Below are positions 12,569 through 26,151 of a stretch of 64,000 bases of DNA, one piece after another. Below the pieces are notes generated by a model that was given only the letters and a program-made list of their open reading frames with translations, did no database searches and had not been told where the DNA came from. The stretch's first letter is position 1, and the number at the start of each line of letters is the position of its first letter. Where the stretch lies: contig NC_019867.2 in assembly GCF_002234675.1 (NCBI RefSeq), positions 18,818,184 through 18,882,183 on the forward strand, written 5' to 3'. The position numbers and the translations under genes were made by a program. This DNA is from Oryzias latipes. Its lineage: Eukaryota; Chordata; Actinopteri; Beloniformes; Adrianichthyidae.

Positions 12569-12574
12569 TTTATT
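12569..12574 (-). promoter_or_regulatory. aplnr: Candidate poly(A) signal AATAAA of the apelin receptor gene
   Basis: The reverse complement of 'tttatt' gives a canonical AATAAA about 740 bp after the stop codon. That implies a 3' UTR of roughly 0.75 kb, plausible for this gene. An earlier, weaker site could be used instead. Confidence 0.45.
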
Positions 12575-13315
12575 GCAGTAGTTAGTTACAACATTCTCAG
12601 AAAATAAAACATTGTACATCAACATAGAACATTTAATAAAGTTCCTTTGCCCACCTTCTTTAGTGCTGTGACTTCACTACAAACCTCCACACCCCCAGCC
12701 CTGCTCTGCTCCTCAACATTTGTCATCTGCCATCTACCCCTCTGTCTCTTTCCACAAGCTATATAATTAAGTCACAACACCTTCCACCTCCCTCCCCTTT
12801 GCCTCTGCAAACATGAGGCTTTGAAGACTCTGCTCCACATACCTGCAAACACAATCTGGACAAGTGCTTCAAAGAACAACAAAACAACAGCAAAAATAGT
12901 ATGAAAATTCTGAACAGCTTTATGTTTCATTCAGTGTAAAAACAATTTCACGCTCGTCAGTTTGCAATTCTGAAGTCTGTCCTCCTGTAAGCGATACAGC
13001 ACTGGAATCTCACGAAGAATCAAAAAAGAAATAAACAAAATATAGACGTCATCTCTGAGAATTTGAGGACTAGAGCAGATGAGGAGCTCAGCCAGCTGGC
13101 TCCAGCTTCTCAAGTCCACAGCGTGGCATCAACTTGTTGATGAAGTATAGGAGGCATTTGCAGTGAAATTCATGACAGTGGGCAGTGACGCTACAAAGTT
13201 CATCGTCTCATCTTACTAGCTTCAAACCACGGACATGTAAAGTCTGTATTTTTACAAGTGTTCCAGTGGTTGCAGCTGTGACTGTCCTGCAGCCTTCTGC
13301 TCCTCATTTCAGTCC

Positions 13316-14407
13316 CTAGACCTTGGTGGCCAGAGACTGAACCTCTGACTTCTGAGTCTGGGCACTGAGAGTAGAGGACATGGAGCTCATGTGACCATGC
13401 ATTGCTTTCTTCAGGTTGAGCAGGCACAGACACTGGGAGCGAAAACGAAGGTCAAAGAAGGCATACAGGAAGGGGTTGAGGCAGCTGTTGATGTAGGCCA
13501 AACAGGTTGCATAGGGGTGAGCCAGCAGCAGGAAGCGGAGGAAACCGCAGGAGTTTGGAGCAAGGTTCAGGTAGGAGAGAGAGTCCATGCTCTTCAGCAC
13601 GTGGAAGGGAGTCCAGCAGATTGCAAACACCACCACCAGTGTGGTAATGATCTTCAGTAGACGCTTTTTCTTCTGGTCTTCCTTGCGCAAGTTGTTGAAG
13701 TGGCGGGTGACTGTGCAGCCAATAAAACAGTAGAAGATGGTCATGGCCAAGAAGGGTAGAAGGAAACCCAAGGCAGATGAAGACAGACTGAGTCCTGCAA
13801 TCCAAAGGTAATCATGCCTCTGGTTCATGGTTACCAGACTGAAGTCCATGGCACAGGTTGTTCGGTTGCTGTTTTGGTCGTTGACTGTGGTACGGAATAG
13901 CAGTGTGGGCACCGCCAGGAGACCAGACATGAGCCAAATGGCACCCAGAGATGCCAACATAGTCCCTCGTGAGCGGAGCCTGCTGCTGGACAGGGAGTGA
14001 ACAATGGCCAGGTATCGATCAAAGCTCAGACAGGTGAGGCAGAAAATGCTAGCATACATGTTGACGAGAACAACATAGCTGCTAATCTTACAAAGAGCCA
14101 CGCCGAAAGGCCAATGGTAGCCCAGAGCTGTGTACACAGCCCAGAGAGGTAGGGTTACAACAAAAGTGAGGTCAGCAAGAGCCAGGTTTCCGATGTACAC
14201 ATCTGCAGCCCGACGTTTAGACTTGGACCTCCACACAGTGAAGATGACCACGCCGTTCCCTGACAGGCCAAGGATGAAGATGAGCATGTAAAGCACTGGG
14301 ATGAGAGAGTAAGAGGGCTCCCACTCAGAGTAGTCACATGCAGTCTCATTATCATCATAGTATTCATAATTGTCCATATACTCCCCACTGGTGGTCTCCA
14401 TGTTCAT
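13316..14407 (-). CDS. aplnr: Apelin receptor (class A GPCR)
   Basis: A plasma-membrane Gi-coupled receptor for apelin and Elabela/Toddler peptides, used in gastrulation, heart and vascular development (known for the family). The single exon encodes 363 aa, as the intronless vertebrate APLNR does. The N-terminus (1-34) is rich in acidic residues and Tyr (YMDNYEYYDDNE), with N-glycosylation sites at NET and, in the second extracellular loop, NRT. Seven membrane segments are visible. TM1 carries GNGVVIF, TM2 NLALADLTF, TM3 ends in DRYLAIVH, TM6 has CWTPFHV and TM7 NPFLY. The segment EPSYSLIPVLYMLIFILGL and the C-terminal QSLATKV are, from memory, typical of fish Aplnr proteins. The start is the ATG of MNMETTSGEY; a second Met two codons later is possible. 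Fish have two paralogues (aplnra, aplnrb); I cannot decide which this is without a tree. Confidence 0.96.
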   Translation of the reverse strand: MNMETTSGEYMDNYEYYDDNETACDYSEWEPSYSLIPVLYMLIFILGLSGNGVVIFTVWRSKSKRRAADVYIGNLALADLTFVVTLPLWAVYTALGYHWPFGVALCKISSYVVLVNMYASIFCLTCLSFDRYLAIVHSLSSSRLRSRGTMLASLGAIWLMSGLLAVPTLLFRTTVNDQNSNRTTCAMDFSLVTMNQRHDYLWIAGLSLSSSALGFLLPFLAMTIFYCFIGCTVTRHFNNLRKEDQKKKRLLKIITTLVVVFAICWTPFHVLKSMDSLSYLNLAPNSCGFLRFLLLAHPYATCLAYINSCLNPFLYAFFDLRFRSQCLCLLNLKKAMHGHMSSMSSTLSAQTQKSEVQSLATKV

Positions 14408-14560
14408 GTAAAAAAGGTCCTTTCAATAAAAAAAATAAAAAAAAGAGTCCTAGTTCCCAGGAGTGAATCAGGTCCAGAACGCAGAACAGCGGTGAAGCTG
14501 GAAGTTAGGCTGCTCAGATGAGAGTGAGTAACTCGCTGGAGCGGTCTGCCTTTTTAAACT
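14408..14560 (-). promoter_or_regulatory. aplnr: 5' UTR and TATA-like core promoter of aplnr
   Basis: On the - strand 'gagtttaaaaaggc' (about 14546-14559) is a TATA-like box roughly 140-150 bp before the ATG, leaving a 5' UTR of about 110-120 nt. The placement is inferred from motif and spacing only; no initiator element is obvious. Confidence 0.4.
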
Positions 14561-14598
14561 CGGCCCTTTTCTACACCCATGCTCCCCTCCCAGGACGA

Positions 14599-14634
14599 CC
14601 CCCCCCCCCCCCCCACTCCCCACGCACACACACA
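14599..14634. repeat. Poly(C) run plus CA-rich tract upstream of aplnr
   Basis: A run of 16 C is followed by 'actccccacgcacacacacaagc'. The G-run on the transcribed strand lies about 50 bp upstream of the TATA-like box. It may be a simple repeat or may affect promoter structure. Confidence 0.8.
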
Positions 14635-14799
14635 AGCACTGAAACATCTTTCAGCTCTTCCCCTCCTCCTCCTTCATCTCCTCTGCAGCCCATCCTCTGC
14701 CAGCAACATAAGGATCCCAAACATTCCCCTTGAGTTTCCATTATGTGTGTTAAACACTGTAATAAACTAGATGAAGAAGTAATAAAATAAAATAAAAGT

Positions 14800-17700
14800 A
14801 AATACAATTAAATTAAAGTAATCTCTTTAAAAAAAAATCATGTCAATTAAGTTCTCCTTTTGAATTTCTTTTCCTCTTCTCTTGTGCCAGAACAGGTCTG
14901 GACATCTCTGTGTCTCATTTTCCATCACAATCATTTCAGTTAAAAGCCTGTTAAATGTGCAAAAGATGTGCAGTGGTTTCCTCCCTCCAATTAACAAATG
15001 GTTTTGTAACCCCCCAAATTTAAAAATTAAAGAAACTGTTTTCAGAATGTTTTAGGTCATTTCAAATTAAATACATTTTTGTTTTCGCATTTCTGATCAG
15101 ATCAGTGTTGATGTCAGTGAAAACGCTCCTATATTATGTCCTCAAATCTGGGGGTCATTTGCATGACAAAAGGAGACACAAAGACATGGTTTGAAACAAA
15201 GATTTGAAGGAAACTTTAACCCGACAACACCTTGATTTCCACATTTCCATTAAGAGTTGATCACGTCCTGTTTTACTGCAGTAAAATACATTAAAGGTAC
15301 TGTAAATACCAGCGATTTGTTTGAATTAACTTTGCAAAGAGGAATGTTTATAGAATAGACCAATAAAAAGAAGATTACATTTTTTTAAGATGTTTGAGTA
15401 AATTGAATTAATTTTGATCTGGAAAACAGATCTAAATGTACATCAACGAAACTAAATGCATGAATCTCAGTAACTAAAGAGTAAAACAACTGGAGCAGAG
15501 CTCTTTTATTTTAATCAACTGTCCACAGCTCTTTGTGGTTATGTAGATTTTGACATAAACCTTCAAGGTGCAAACTAAAAATATGTTGGAGATAGTAATG
15601 TGGTTTGATGAGAGGAATTTGAAGCAGATTCCAGTTTGTTAGATCGCAATGAGTGACAAGTGAGAGGATGGTTAACGTCAGTGGATAAGAATTTAACTTC
15701 TATCAAAAACAAAAAGGCTAGAAATATTGGGCATCAGTTGTTGGGGCATTTGTTGTTTTAAATCAGTTGTTTTAAAACACCCAAAACGGTTAGAAAATTT
15801 CTGCTTGTCTTCTTCCTAGATCAAGTCAAGCGGACCTGGTGAGTTTCACCTCTGCCACACACCATAGAAAGAGGATTGACGCCTGCTGATTGCAGGCCTT
15901 GTATCCTTAAAACAAATATATTTGCAAATTTGAAAAATAAAGACCAGCTGATAAGAAGCAGATGGTCAGATTAGACTATCATCTGGGATATCTTCACAGG
16001 ACCACCTCACTTGATAATCACAGCCTTAAAGGTGTCAAGATGAAATCCTGCTGTTGATCTTGGAGTAGAAAAAAGAGGTGACAGTAAAATCTTGCTTTTT
16101 TTTTAAATGAATTTTTTGTTAATTCAACTTTTTGCATCATATTTGACTGCCTTTCCACATTTGGCCACAGCTTCTCTTCCAGCACGTGAAGCTGTGATGT
16201 GTCACTGAGATTTCCTTCTTCAAACTGGGACCACACATGTGTCCCTATAAGAACAGCTGTGGCTGCTTTTGATCTGCTGCTGAATTGACCCTGCTGCTGC
16301 GATGTGACCACCTTAGTCTCACTCTGACTTCCACTGTGTTTGCACAGGGACAAACTGTGGCAGTTCAATGCGAAGCTGATGCCATCGTAAGCTTTGTACA
16401 ACATCTGAATGGAAGGAGGCGTGCCATATTAATCTTCCGATCTGATTGCAGTCAGTGAGAGGAGACATGTTCTGTGCACACATGTCAACTCCAGTCTGAA
16501 GAAGATACGTAATCTGAGGTGTAATTTGTGGCCTCAGGTTTGTTTGAAGTGCAAAAATTGTTGGCACCACTCTTTCACTTGACCCTTACAATACAGGCTC
16601 CACAAATCATAGACTAGGAGCCCAGGGCTGCAGAAGGGGAAGGGTCACAACACACAGTCAAGTCACCTTAGAGATAGGATCAATCTTGAAGTGGAAACCT
16701 GATTTGGGGAACAATTTTTCAGTAATTAAAAGCTCTTCTTACCTAATAACTCATAATTTAGAATCTCTGGCTGTAGTTCCAGCATACTTTTTTGATACGG
16801 AGCAAATACTTTGTCAACATGAGAAAAACATGATGACAAGCAGACTAGAAAGCAAATACTGAAAATATTCCCATAGTGTGAAGCGGAAAGGGAAATTTAG
16901 GGACTCTGGGGGGGTGTCATGGCTTTAATCTCAGTGCCTCATTAAACCTAAAAGTTGGAAGTCACATATCTGAGTACAATACTGAACTGAATGACCACCT
17001 CCACCCAATCATGAGAAACGCTTGCCTTGATAAAGCAGCCCTATTATTCTCCATTGTGTTGCCTCAAGGTCTTCAGTCTGATGAGAATCATACATGTTAA
17101 GTTTTAATGAAACAGATTGTAAATTTGGATAATTTTTCTAGTAGGAAAACGTCTACTTGATACAGTTTTGGTGTTTTCACAAGCACCATTTATATGTGTT
17201 AGAAAATTATGTTTACAAAAAAGCCATTTTAATAAAGTGCTGCATTATTAAATTGGAACTTTTCTTCATGTTTGCAGATGTTGCACCTTCAATACTTTGG
17301 TGCAGCTGCAAAGTCAGATGGCTGCATTAAAGCAAGGTTTTCCTTGGATGGTTCCAGTGGAGCAGGGAGTTCATCTGCAGCAGCAGCAGCCAGGCTGTCT
17401 GTGGATGGGAGACGGTGGGTCTTGACATCCATATCATAAGACAAACATCATTCAAGCCAGAGAGACACTGCAGCGCTCGTTGTAAGCTGCTTTCTGTTGC
17501 TGCCATGTGAGACAAAATCTCCACTGTTTATTTACCAGTTATCTACCTTCCGTACTGTACATCTGCCAGGAAAGAAACACACACACACACACGGCTGGGT
17601 TTCCTTTGCTTCAGAGGACATTTCGGTGATAAACACCAGGCTCACTGACCACAACCCAAGAGGCTGCGTGCTAAACCACTAGCTCATCATATCCTGACAC

Positions 17701-18246
17701 CAGTGGTTGATTTGGTTTTTTTGTTAATGTATTTATTTGAAGACATCTCTCTGCTGAAGATGTTTCAAAAAAGCTGACGAACAAAAACAGATGTGGGCAG
17801 GTAGTCAGGATGTTGGAGGTGAGGAGACAAGAGACTCTGAGGCAGAGGTTCTGTGTTCTCGTTCATCCTTGTTGTCTCTGCACTTCCAGTAGCTCGGTCA
17901 TGAACAATTGGGTCACAAGGTGTTTCCCCTCTCCCTTCACAGGACTCTGAACCACCATCGCACCCATCCCATCGAACACAGCATGTGTGTGTGAATGAAC
18001 AAAGCAGGGAGCACCACAGGAAATGCTCTTCAACTGAGATGCTTCAGTGTCTTTGCTTGTTATTGTAAACTGTTGGTTTAGTTAAGCTTGACTATGAGAA
18101 TGATGTTCTTGCATATGGTTGTGTTGATGCATTTAAAAAAGTTGTGAAAAAAGTATTTTTTTTTGTAAAATGAAACATTTTTTCTGTGTTTTTAAATTTG
18201 ATATTTTTGGCAAGCAAGTTGTAAGTTTTGCAGGTTTTTTTTTAAA
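14800..18246. other. Gene-free stretch
   Basis: No supported gene. Two overlapping reverse-strand open frames (16018-16404 and 16319-16570) were considered and not accepted. It contains a short CAG-type run near 17380 and a (CA)n microsatellite at 17577-17592. Confidence 0.4.
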
Positions 18247-19009
18247 GTGGCCCTTAAGTGCAAATCACACCTACAAATCACTTAATTCAAAAATATCACT
18301 CAATAAAAAAAAAAAAAAACATTACATTTTAGAAATGAAGCAACAAATTTCAGAAACCAAAACACAATAACAATAAAATTGACCAAAATGAAAAGGAAAA
18401 GTTTTGAGGGGAAAAAAAACTTTCAGTTGAAATGATGGACAAACGTCCTCATCCAATCAGTGATGTCCTGTACCTACCTTTTCTGGATTTTGTGAAAAGA
18501 AAAAAGAAATTCAGGAAACAAAAGTAATTTCCAGAAATCTAAATGCAATGTTAAAAAATGAAACCAAATTAGAAACCGGAAATGATAGACACTCTGGGGC
18601 ATCGCTAACTGGTGGCATGAAAGGATGCTGGATATGTTCCACACTAACCATAAAACCTTTATTAGTATGCGGATATTGAAGACGCATTTGAAAAACCCCA
18701 TTACTCAAAAGCCATCATTCAATCAGCGATGTCCCACAGTACGCATCTTTTCCAGCTTCTTATTGTGTTTCCTTTTATAACATGTCATTCTGATTTCTGG
18801 AGATTACTTTTGTTTTATGAAATGGTTAATTTTTATTTGATTTCAATTTTTGGAATTGTGTTTTGATTTATGGAATTTTGTTGTGATTTTGAAAATGGGA
18901 TCTTGATTTTTTTTCTAATTATTATTAATTTTGCTTTTTCAATTGTTGTGATCTGTAATATATTTTTGCATCAAGTTATTTCTCAGTGTGATTTGCACTT
19001 CAGGGCCAC
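18247..19009. mobile_element. ~760-bp MITE with 24-bp inverted ends
   Basis: The left end 'gtggcccttaagtgcaaatc' (18247 on) and the right end (18986-19009), read in reverse complement, differ at only one of 24 positions. The interior is A/T-rich with mirrored patterns: 'ccagaaatc' and 'aggaaacaaaagtaat' on the left, 'gatttctgg' and 'attacttttgttt' on the right. There is no transposase frame, so it is probably a non-autonomous DNA transposon. Confidence 0.7.
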
Positions 19010-21649
19010 CATAGTTTTTTGTCACCTGAGCATACAAAAATCGGAGATTAAGAAGGTTTTGTGAGAAAAAAAATGAAGGAAGCAGCTTAAGAGGAAGTAA
19101 GTGTGACATGAGCTAAATTAAAGAGAGGATGCAGGGAAAGACATGAAGAGAAACAAAGGACAGTGCTGATGACAGGGTAGTGGTCGACAGGCTGGCCAGT
19201 TTTCTCTGTGCAGCTGAGTTAATGACAGGGATTAGAAGCCGGGGGGACTGCTGGGATCTGCAGGCTCTCCTTGAAACCTGCTCGGCCCTCCCATCATCCC
19301 AGGAGATCTGCGGGAATCTGGCTCCATTTGGTCTGAAATCTCTAAACAAAACAGAAACCCCGTGGCTCAATTAGGAGGAAATTAGTCCCTTTTACCCCTT
19401 CTACCACCGCAGCTTCACTGCTCCTTCAATGAGTAGGTCGGGCACAGGGTCAGTCTTAAGAGACAAATTCAGTTTTTATGAGTTACATTTTCACTTCAGT
19501 ACTTCACCTTTTTTTTGAAACTAGCTTTTGCTTTTAGTAAGTGATACATGTTGGTTTTGTGATTACAATAAGCCTTTTTTCACCTTCAAACTGTATCTCA
19601 GCCTGTTTTCTTTTAGACTAGAGAAACAGAAACCCGAAGCCTGAAGTCAATGGGAAAAACTAAACAGTGGCCTTAAGGGAGAACCAGGTGCTTTGCAGAT
19701 TTTCTACCTGAAATTTCTCAATGTTTGGAATAAATTTCAGTCAGATTCAAGTAAAAGAGCTGTCACTGTCCTGACTGGAACTGAGAAAGAGCAGAGTGTT
19801 CCTTATAAAGGGCTCAGATGGCTTCAATGTTTCTATGAACACTCCTCATGGGAGTTACACATCAGAAAAACAAAATAGTTTGCACATATAAGCACAAAAT
19901 GCTGGTGTATTTTGTTGCTTGCTAAAAATGTGATCTCAAAACTAAAACCTTTTTAGGGAAAAATCTTTTTCTTTTTAAACTACCCATTTGGGATGCTGGG
20001 AATATCACAAACTTGATATTTCAGGGACATGCCAAAATAAGAGATTTCATGACAAACAACATGTCATTCTGAGTCAAGAACATAAAAGTATGTTTTGGCA
20101 AAAACCTGTTCTTTTTTTAAGATTCAGGGGTTATGTTTAGGAGACTGTGAAATCCTCTTTTGCTCCTTTACAGAGCGTTTCACTCTCCCATTAAAAGACA
20201 AGCCCTCAGCAGGCGGGTTACTGACAAGGCTACAAGGTTTGGTAGAGTGCTGACAGGGTGACGGAGGCTATTGAGGGACAGCAGCAAGCTGCAAGTGACG
20301 GCCTCTATTCAAACTATCCGAAATTTGTTGGTAGAAATGGATAAAACATGCAGAAAAGTTAAAAAAAAAGAAAAAAGGGGGGTAGTTAAATTCGCCACTT
20401 ACAGAAGTTTTTTTTGAAGAATTACAGAATAAAAAAATCATAAAGTACTAGAGTGACTTAATACTTTATACCACAGCAAATGGTTTAGGAAAATTGTTCT
20501 GGATCCTAAAATGTTTAATCGACACTATGGATCCTCTTTACATGTGGTAACATTTTCATGTTGTATCTTCCTCTTCTACCACAAAGTTTGTTGGAAAATG
20601 GCTAAAAATCAAATTGATCTGGAGGTTAAAATCCGTGCCAGCCAATAGGGCCAAACACTTGTTGTGTTTTTAGTAGTGGTCTCTCACCTTAAGATGCAGA
20701 CAGAAGTCTCGGTTCCATTAAAATCTGACAACTGCTTGAAGGAGTCAAACAATAAAGTCAACTTTTACACTCTGTTGACAACTTTGATGTGCAATCACAA
20801 GGCGAGAGGAGGGGAGAGGGGCAGGGTGGGAGGAAAAACATCCTCTGACTTGCCCTAATTGTTCCAGCATCTGTTCTTGCGGCTGTCACCTAGACAGACT
20901 GAAACACAACTGAAAACACACATTCAGGATTTCCACTCCATCCAGTTCCCTTTAATCAAGCTGCCCTTGCTCTGACTGATTATGACGCCACACCCTGGCC
21001 TTGATTCGTCTGCCTTCTTCACCTCTGCTGAGTCTGCAATTTGAATTAAAGTCAAGTTTTCCGCCTCCTCCAGCTGATGATCACATTAACTCAAAGTGCT
21101 AATGATTATTATCATGCAGTTCTGCTGCAGGAATGAAGAGCATGCAGCTGTATAGCTGGATTGGATCAGCAGGGATGAGACTGTGTTTGCAAATGGGTGC
21201 TTGTCTGCATTACTGAAACAAGACCAACTGGGCTTGGAGCATGGCCTTCTCATTATACATGCACTTCAGGGTTTTGAAGGAGGAAGAGAGACACTGTTAA
21301 AACACAAAAAGGTCCAGATATGAGGCCCCTGAAACACGTCTTCATGTATGCCCCATGCTGACTGCTGACAAATTGGCCATTAGTGATTACTCCAAAACTG
21401 GCCTAAAGTCAATGTCAAAGCCATGTGTCGCTCCATGGAGCCACGCATGGGAAAAGGTCAACTGCCTCCAAAAAGAAGCTGGGACTCTAAGAAAATATTT
21501 GGATAAAGAACTGAACTATTTCAAGTTCTAATGTGAGCTAAGCTGCATACTGTGCTCTCAGAGGGCTTCAGAAATTTATCAACTCAGTGGTGGAGGGCTG
21601 CAATTCACTGCTGAAGAATTCTATTAGACAGGCAACAATATTAATCTAA
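19010..21649. other. Gene-free stretch, possible conserved noncoding segments
   Basis: No gene. Less AT-biased, homeodomain-motif-containing segments (for example 'gctaatgattattatcatgcag' near 21100, and 19180-19390) look like candidate regulatory DNA, but conservation cannot be judged from one genome. Confidence 0.3.
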
Positions 21650-21765
21650 CCATCCATCATCAACTACCTGTACTTTCTTTATTCTAAATTGGGTCGCCAG
21701 AGTCCAATCCCACCCATTAGAGGATGAAGGCAGGGAACATTAGGGACATGCAAACCATCCACTGC
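21650..21765 (-). repeat. L2/SINE-type tail, reverse orientation
   Basis: 'ccatccatcatcaactacctg', 'attgggtcgccagagtccaatc' and 'gaaggcagggaacatt' are a diverged reverse copy of the common fish tail, whose outer end is usually a 'ggatgg' repeat. Confidence 0.55.
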
Positions 21766-24700
21766 TGAGCAACTGCTAATTTAACATTAAATGTTTTAAA
21801 TTTTAACAAGAACAAAACAGGAATATAGATTTTTACGCAGCATCTAAATTTTGAAATTCATATGGATCCAAAATGCTATTTCAGGTTTATGTTTTTAAGC
21901 TGTAAAGCAGGCTGAAAGTCACCAGAGCGACCATGATGAGAGCACATGTGCTGCCTGGCAGAGCAATCCCCTATGACAGCAAATATTTGCACCCCGCATG
22001 CACCAAGCTATGATGTAGCTAAAACAAGCAGCTGCAGACCACACCTTCCCTCCAGCTCCAGAACTTCTTTAATCCACTGTTAACCACCACAAAAAAGGAC
22101 CTAAAGTTCATGTCGACGTCACTTAAAAGCCAACCTTTCATGTGCTAGAAACCAAAATTTAATTGGACCCATGAATCATGGTGTGACGTGCTAATGCTGC
22201 CTTGGATGTCATTTCTCAAAAGCTGGGTTATCACACAAGAACACAACACGTAAAAACTTTAGCCCTTTAGAAAAGAAATGAAGAAACTCTTCTCCATTCA
22301 TGTCTGTATGCGATCATGTGCTTTTACCGTGTCACAACGAGCTGCTTCACATTTAAGACAAGAATCTAGAGCCTTTCTTTGGGGGCCACTTTGCATTGAT
22401 TAAGCATCTGAAAACATTTCCCTCATTGTTTTATTGCATCGGCAGTGAAAAGATAATCTTACAACCCATTTGAACTTCCAAAATGATTGGTCATATGTGC
22501 AGCAGCTTTCAGCACAGGCTCTTTCACTCCAGATCTCATTCTTTCTGAACACACCGAATAGTTTGGAAAAAAAGATTATCTCCACTTGAATGACTGTAAC
22601 AGTCATTCAAGCTTGTGTGGTAGTTTGAAGATCACAAAAGCTCATAATGTGGAAGCACAGTGGGTATGGTATCAAGCAGCAGCCTGAAGTCACACCTCAT
22701 TTCTTTTGCTTTTTAGGAGCCAGACTTTCCTGTGATCCAATCTTTTGACCCATCGGAACCCATGGTGACATCAGTGTAACAGAATAATATCTGAAATGGA
22801 CTCTGTGGTCCTCTTGGTTTGTGGTAAAATACACATGTTTTCATTTTTAAGAAAATATGGGTCTGGATTCTTATCGGTTAAAAGAGTCTTGAGCAAAAAA
22901 AACAAAAACAAAGTAGGTTCCCAGGGGTTTGTGAAGTTTTGCTTTGCTACATTCATTTTTAGTTTGGCAACATTGATTGATTGAGACATTTTATATAAAA
23001 TTATGTTAAAACACAATTAAGAAAAAAAATTATGTATTTATTTTTGCTTCGTTAAAAGGTTTGTGCAACGTACTTCAAACGTTTTCATTATTCATTTCAA
23101 AGTATTAATATTTCAGAACTGAAACACATTACATGAATCATACATTATTTTTAGTTACTTTGTTTACAATACATGCAAAACATAAACATCTAAAGTGACA
23201 AATGTACCACAATGCCACTTGATACTTTTTCTTTTGTATTTTCGATAAGTGAAAGTTAGAAAATATATTTGAAGGATCAACACTCTGCTTTGTGGAGTGA
23301 ATATAGACCAAAAAAACAACCAGAGCCCATAAAGAATGAAATAGAAAAAGTAGGTTGAAGTGACTCCATCTGGCCCTATAACAACAGAACTGACAGATGA
23401 GAACTCTGTAAAAAACAAGACTAGACACACTTCTCATGAAAACAAAATGAAACAAAAGCATTTGGGTTGCTGATACCTTACATGAAGTATAGGTTATTAA
23501 TTTGGGTAAATAAATGTAACATTCAGCTCAAAGATAACGAGGAGAAAATAGATGTATTAATGCATTTTTTTTGTTTGAGCCTTCCTGTTTTGTTGTTTTA
23601 AAAAAATTCATTTTTGACATTAAGTCTGTTTCAATACAAGAGCTACTGAACATGTGCTGTGTAAAATTAAGCTAAAATATGTTAGTCATAGTTTGAGCAG
23701 TAATGAATTATTACTGCAATTCATTACTTTAATAATGAGTTACTCCCAACACTGCTGATTAACAATGCATACAGTGGGTGTCCAAAGGTTTCAACCAGTA
23801 TTACCTAGACTGTCATCCTTTTTCATTTTACATTTGATCCTTAATAAATAGAAGAGTTAACGATTAATCAATGAAACGGTTCATCAATTTATATTCCTAT
23901 GATCCAACCAGATCAATATGTGTGAGGCAAGCTGTTTATTGACTCAAATCAAATTGACTTGTACCCTTTTAAAATCATTTCAAAATAAAATAATACATAA
24001 TCAATATTGGAAAATACCAATTTGGTACCAATGGATTAAGGCACTGTAGGTTTGTTTTACTATAACATAAAACAACCAAGTGTCGCCACAGCGGACAAAA
24101 ACACGTGATGGCACCAAAAAACAATCAATCCATCATTCCAGTCCGATTTGTGGAAACACTTAAGATTTAGCAAAGACGTGACCATACAGTGTGCTACAAT
24201 GTTCTTTGTATTATTTTGATGTGGAAAAACAACAGCGGGCTGAACTTTAGGAAACCACTATGTAAATGGATTTGCCATCAATTCTTGTTCACTTGTTTGT
24301 TTGGACACATACTTAATCTACACTTGATTATTTTACAAGAAATACAAGGAATCTGGAAAACTTCACCTGCACTATTCAATACATAGGTGTTTATCTTTGA
24401 GTCAAACTGGTTGAAGTTTTGGCTAAAGACATCCTGGATCGATTCTAGTTAAATTAATCTGGTTACATCAGATCATTCAAAATGAACCAATATTGACTAG
24501 TATCACCTACTACAAATTATCACATAGATCAAATTTTTGTTAAAAAGATTTGTTACACCTCTATTTATTAGGTATCTGGACAAAGCTTAAATATTGAGAA
24601 TCATAAATATATTTTTTAAATGCTTATTTCTTCTTGTTTTTGTTTAGACTTAGCCTTTGTTCTTATATAGTTCAGCCTCCTTTTGTTTAGTTTAAATGAT

Positions 24701-26151
24701 TAATCGTGCAAGAATATGTTTTTATGACAGTAAAAACACTTTAAAATACAATAATTCAATTAAAAATAGTTTGAAGTTGAAGTCTAACCAAACAATAAAG
24801 TGTTTCTTTTTTTTCTTCTTCTTTTTGTTGCATGGTTTGAGAGTATTATTTGAAAGTGAATTTAGCAGGACGCTCTGTCTGGTCTACCCATCATGCTCAG
24901 ATGACACTTTGTTTGCAATGGATGCAAAGGTTTGGCCTCGGTGCAGGGTTCACCGGCACAGCCCTTCCTGCTTTTGTTAGACTTTGTTTAGGGTGGTGCA
25001 CAGTCTTTAAGCAGGGGTGCCCTTGCAGAGGACCCTTGCTCTATGCAAGATCTAACCTGACTTGACTCTTAACCAGCAGCAGACGTTTAAGCATGTATGA
25101 GTAAATGGAGCAGAACACCAAAGAGGGTGAAGTAAAGCTTTTTTTTGTTGCTTTCTTTAAGGGTTATTTAGTTAAAGTCCTGAGGGCCTTTAAGATTAGG
25201 CTTAAAACAACCAGTCTCAGCCTGTTCTCTAACCCTCCATTCATGCATGATGGGAGATGAAGATGCTTCCATAGAGACCTCAAAGTTCACAACAAATCAT
25301 AAAGCTCTGCCTTTACTAAAATGAACACAGAAGAGATGGAACAAATAACCCAAAACAACATTCACCGTATAAAATGGTAGCTTTAAAATCACTGTGATGA
25401 CTACGAAGCTCTTCCCTTTTCGGCACGTGTCACTGCACAGGTCCATGCAGAAGGTGGTAGGAGGTTGCATGACAGCAGGATCAAGGTCAGAGAGTTTGTG
25501 AGAGGGACATAGAACGGAGGACACCCAGACTTTTTTTGGGGATAAGCAGCACAACTGACAATGCATAGTGGCAAGCTTTTACGTGCCCAAAAGGCAAACA
25601 GCTCCCAGCATTCCACTATGACAGACACATCTGTCTATTCACCAAGAGAATGAATAGAGAATCAGACCCCCACTCATTCTGACAGTGAAGGGGGGCAGGT
25701 GGGAGTTGTCAAACCAGGGGAGATGCTTCACCTGTCAGAGGTGGAAAAGCCCTTTGGCCAGGACAATAAGACTTCACCAATAATTCCTTAGAGAGACATA
25801 GACATGTACAAAGGTCTTAGCGGGAGACACACACAGAAAACATTAACACTCAGGTAATAACTCATAACTTTAAAGAAATAAAACCTTGCCAGGAAACTTT
25901 GGATAATCAAGATAAGATGGTGGATGTTTTTACTGGAAAATAGGCTATAGTATATCACAGATGCATATCTTGACTTCCTTCCTAACAACCTGTTAACCCA
26001 CTGACTCCAAAATTACACCTTTAATGGACCATTTGTATGATGTTTTCTTTACCTCTGCTGAGAATTGATGAAGAATTCAAACAAATGTTTTTGGAAAATT
26101 TGCTTGCTGAGATGGATGAAAATGATTTTCAGTAAATTTGTAGCCACAGTT
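21766..26151. other. Gene-free stretch
   Basis: No supported gene. 23850-24560 contains 'aacgattaatcaatgaaacgg' and 'gatttgttacacctctattta', reminiscent of decayed hAT-type non-autonomous elements, but I could not pair clean ends. Confidence 0.35.

Noticed and set aside
13391..14388. Other-frame ORFs over the receptor
   Set aside because: Shadows of the apelin receptor coding sequence.
16018..16570. Two overlapping reverse-strand ORFs (128 and 83 codons) that could be one frameshifted pseudogene
   Set aside because: No domain I can name, no splice sites, and the suggested ankyrin-like reading of one part is too weak.
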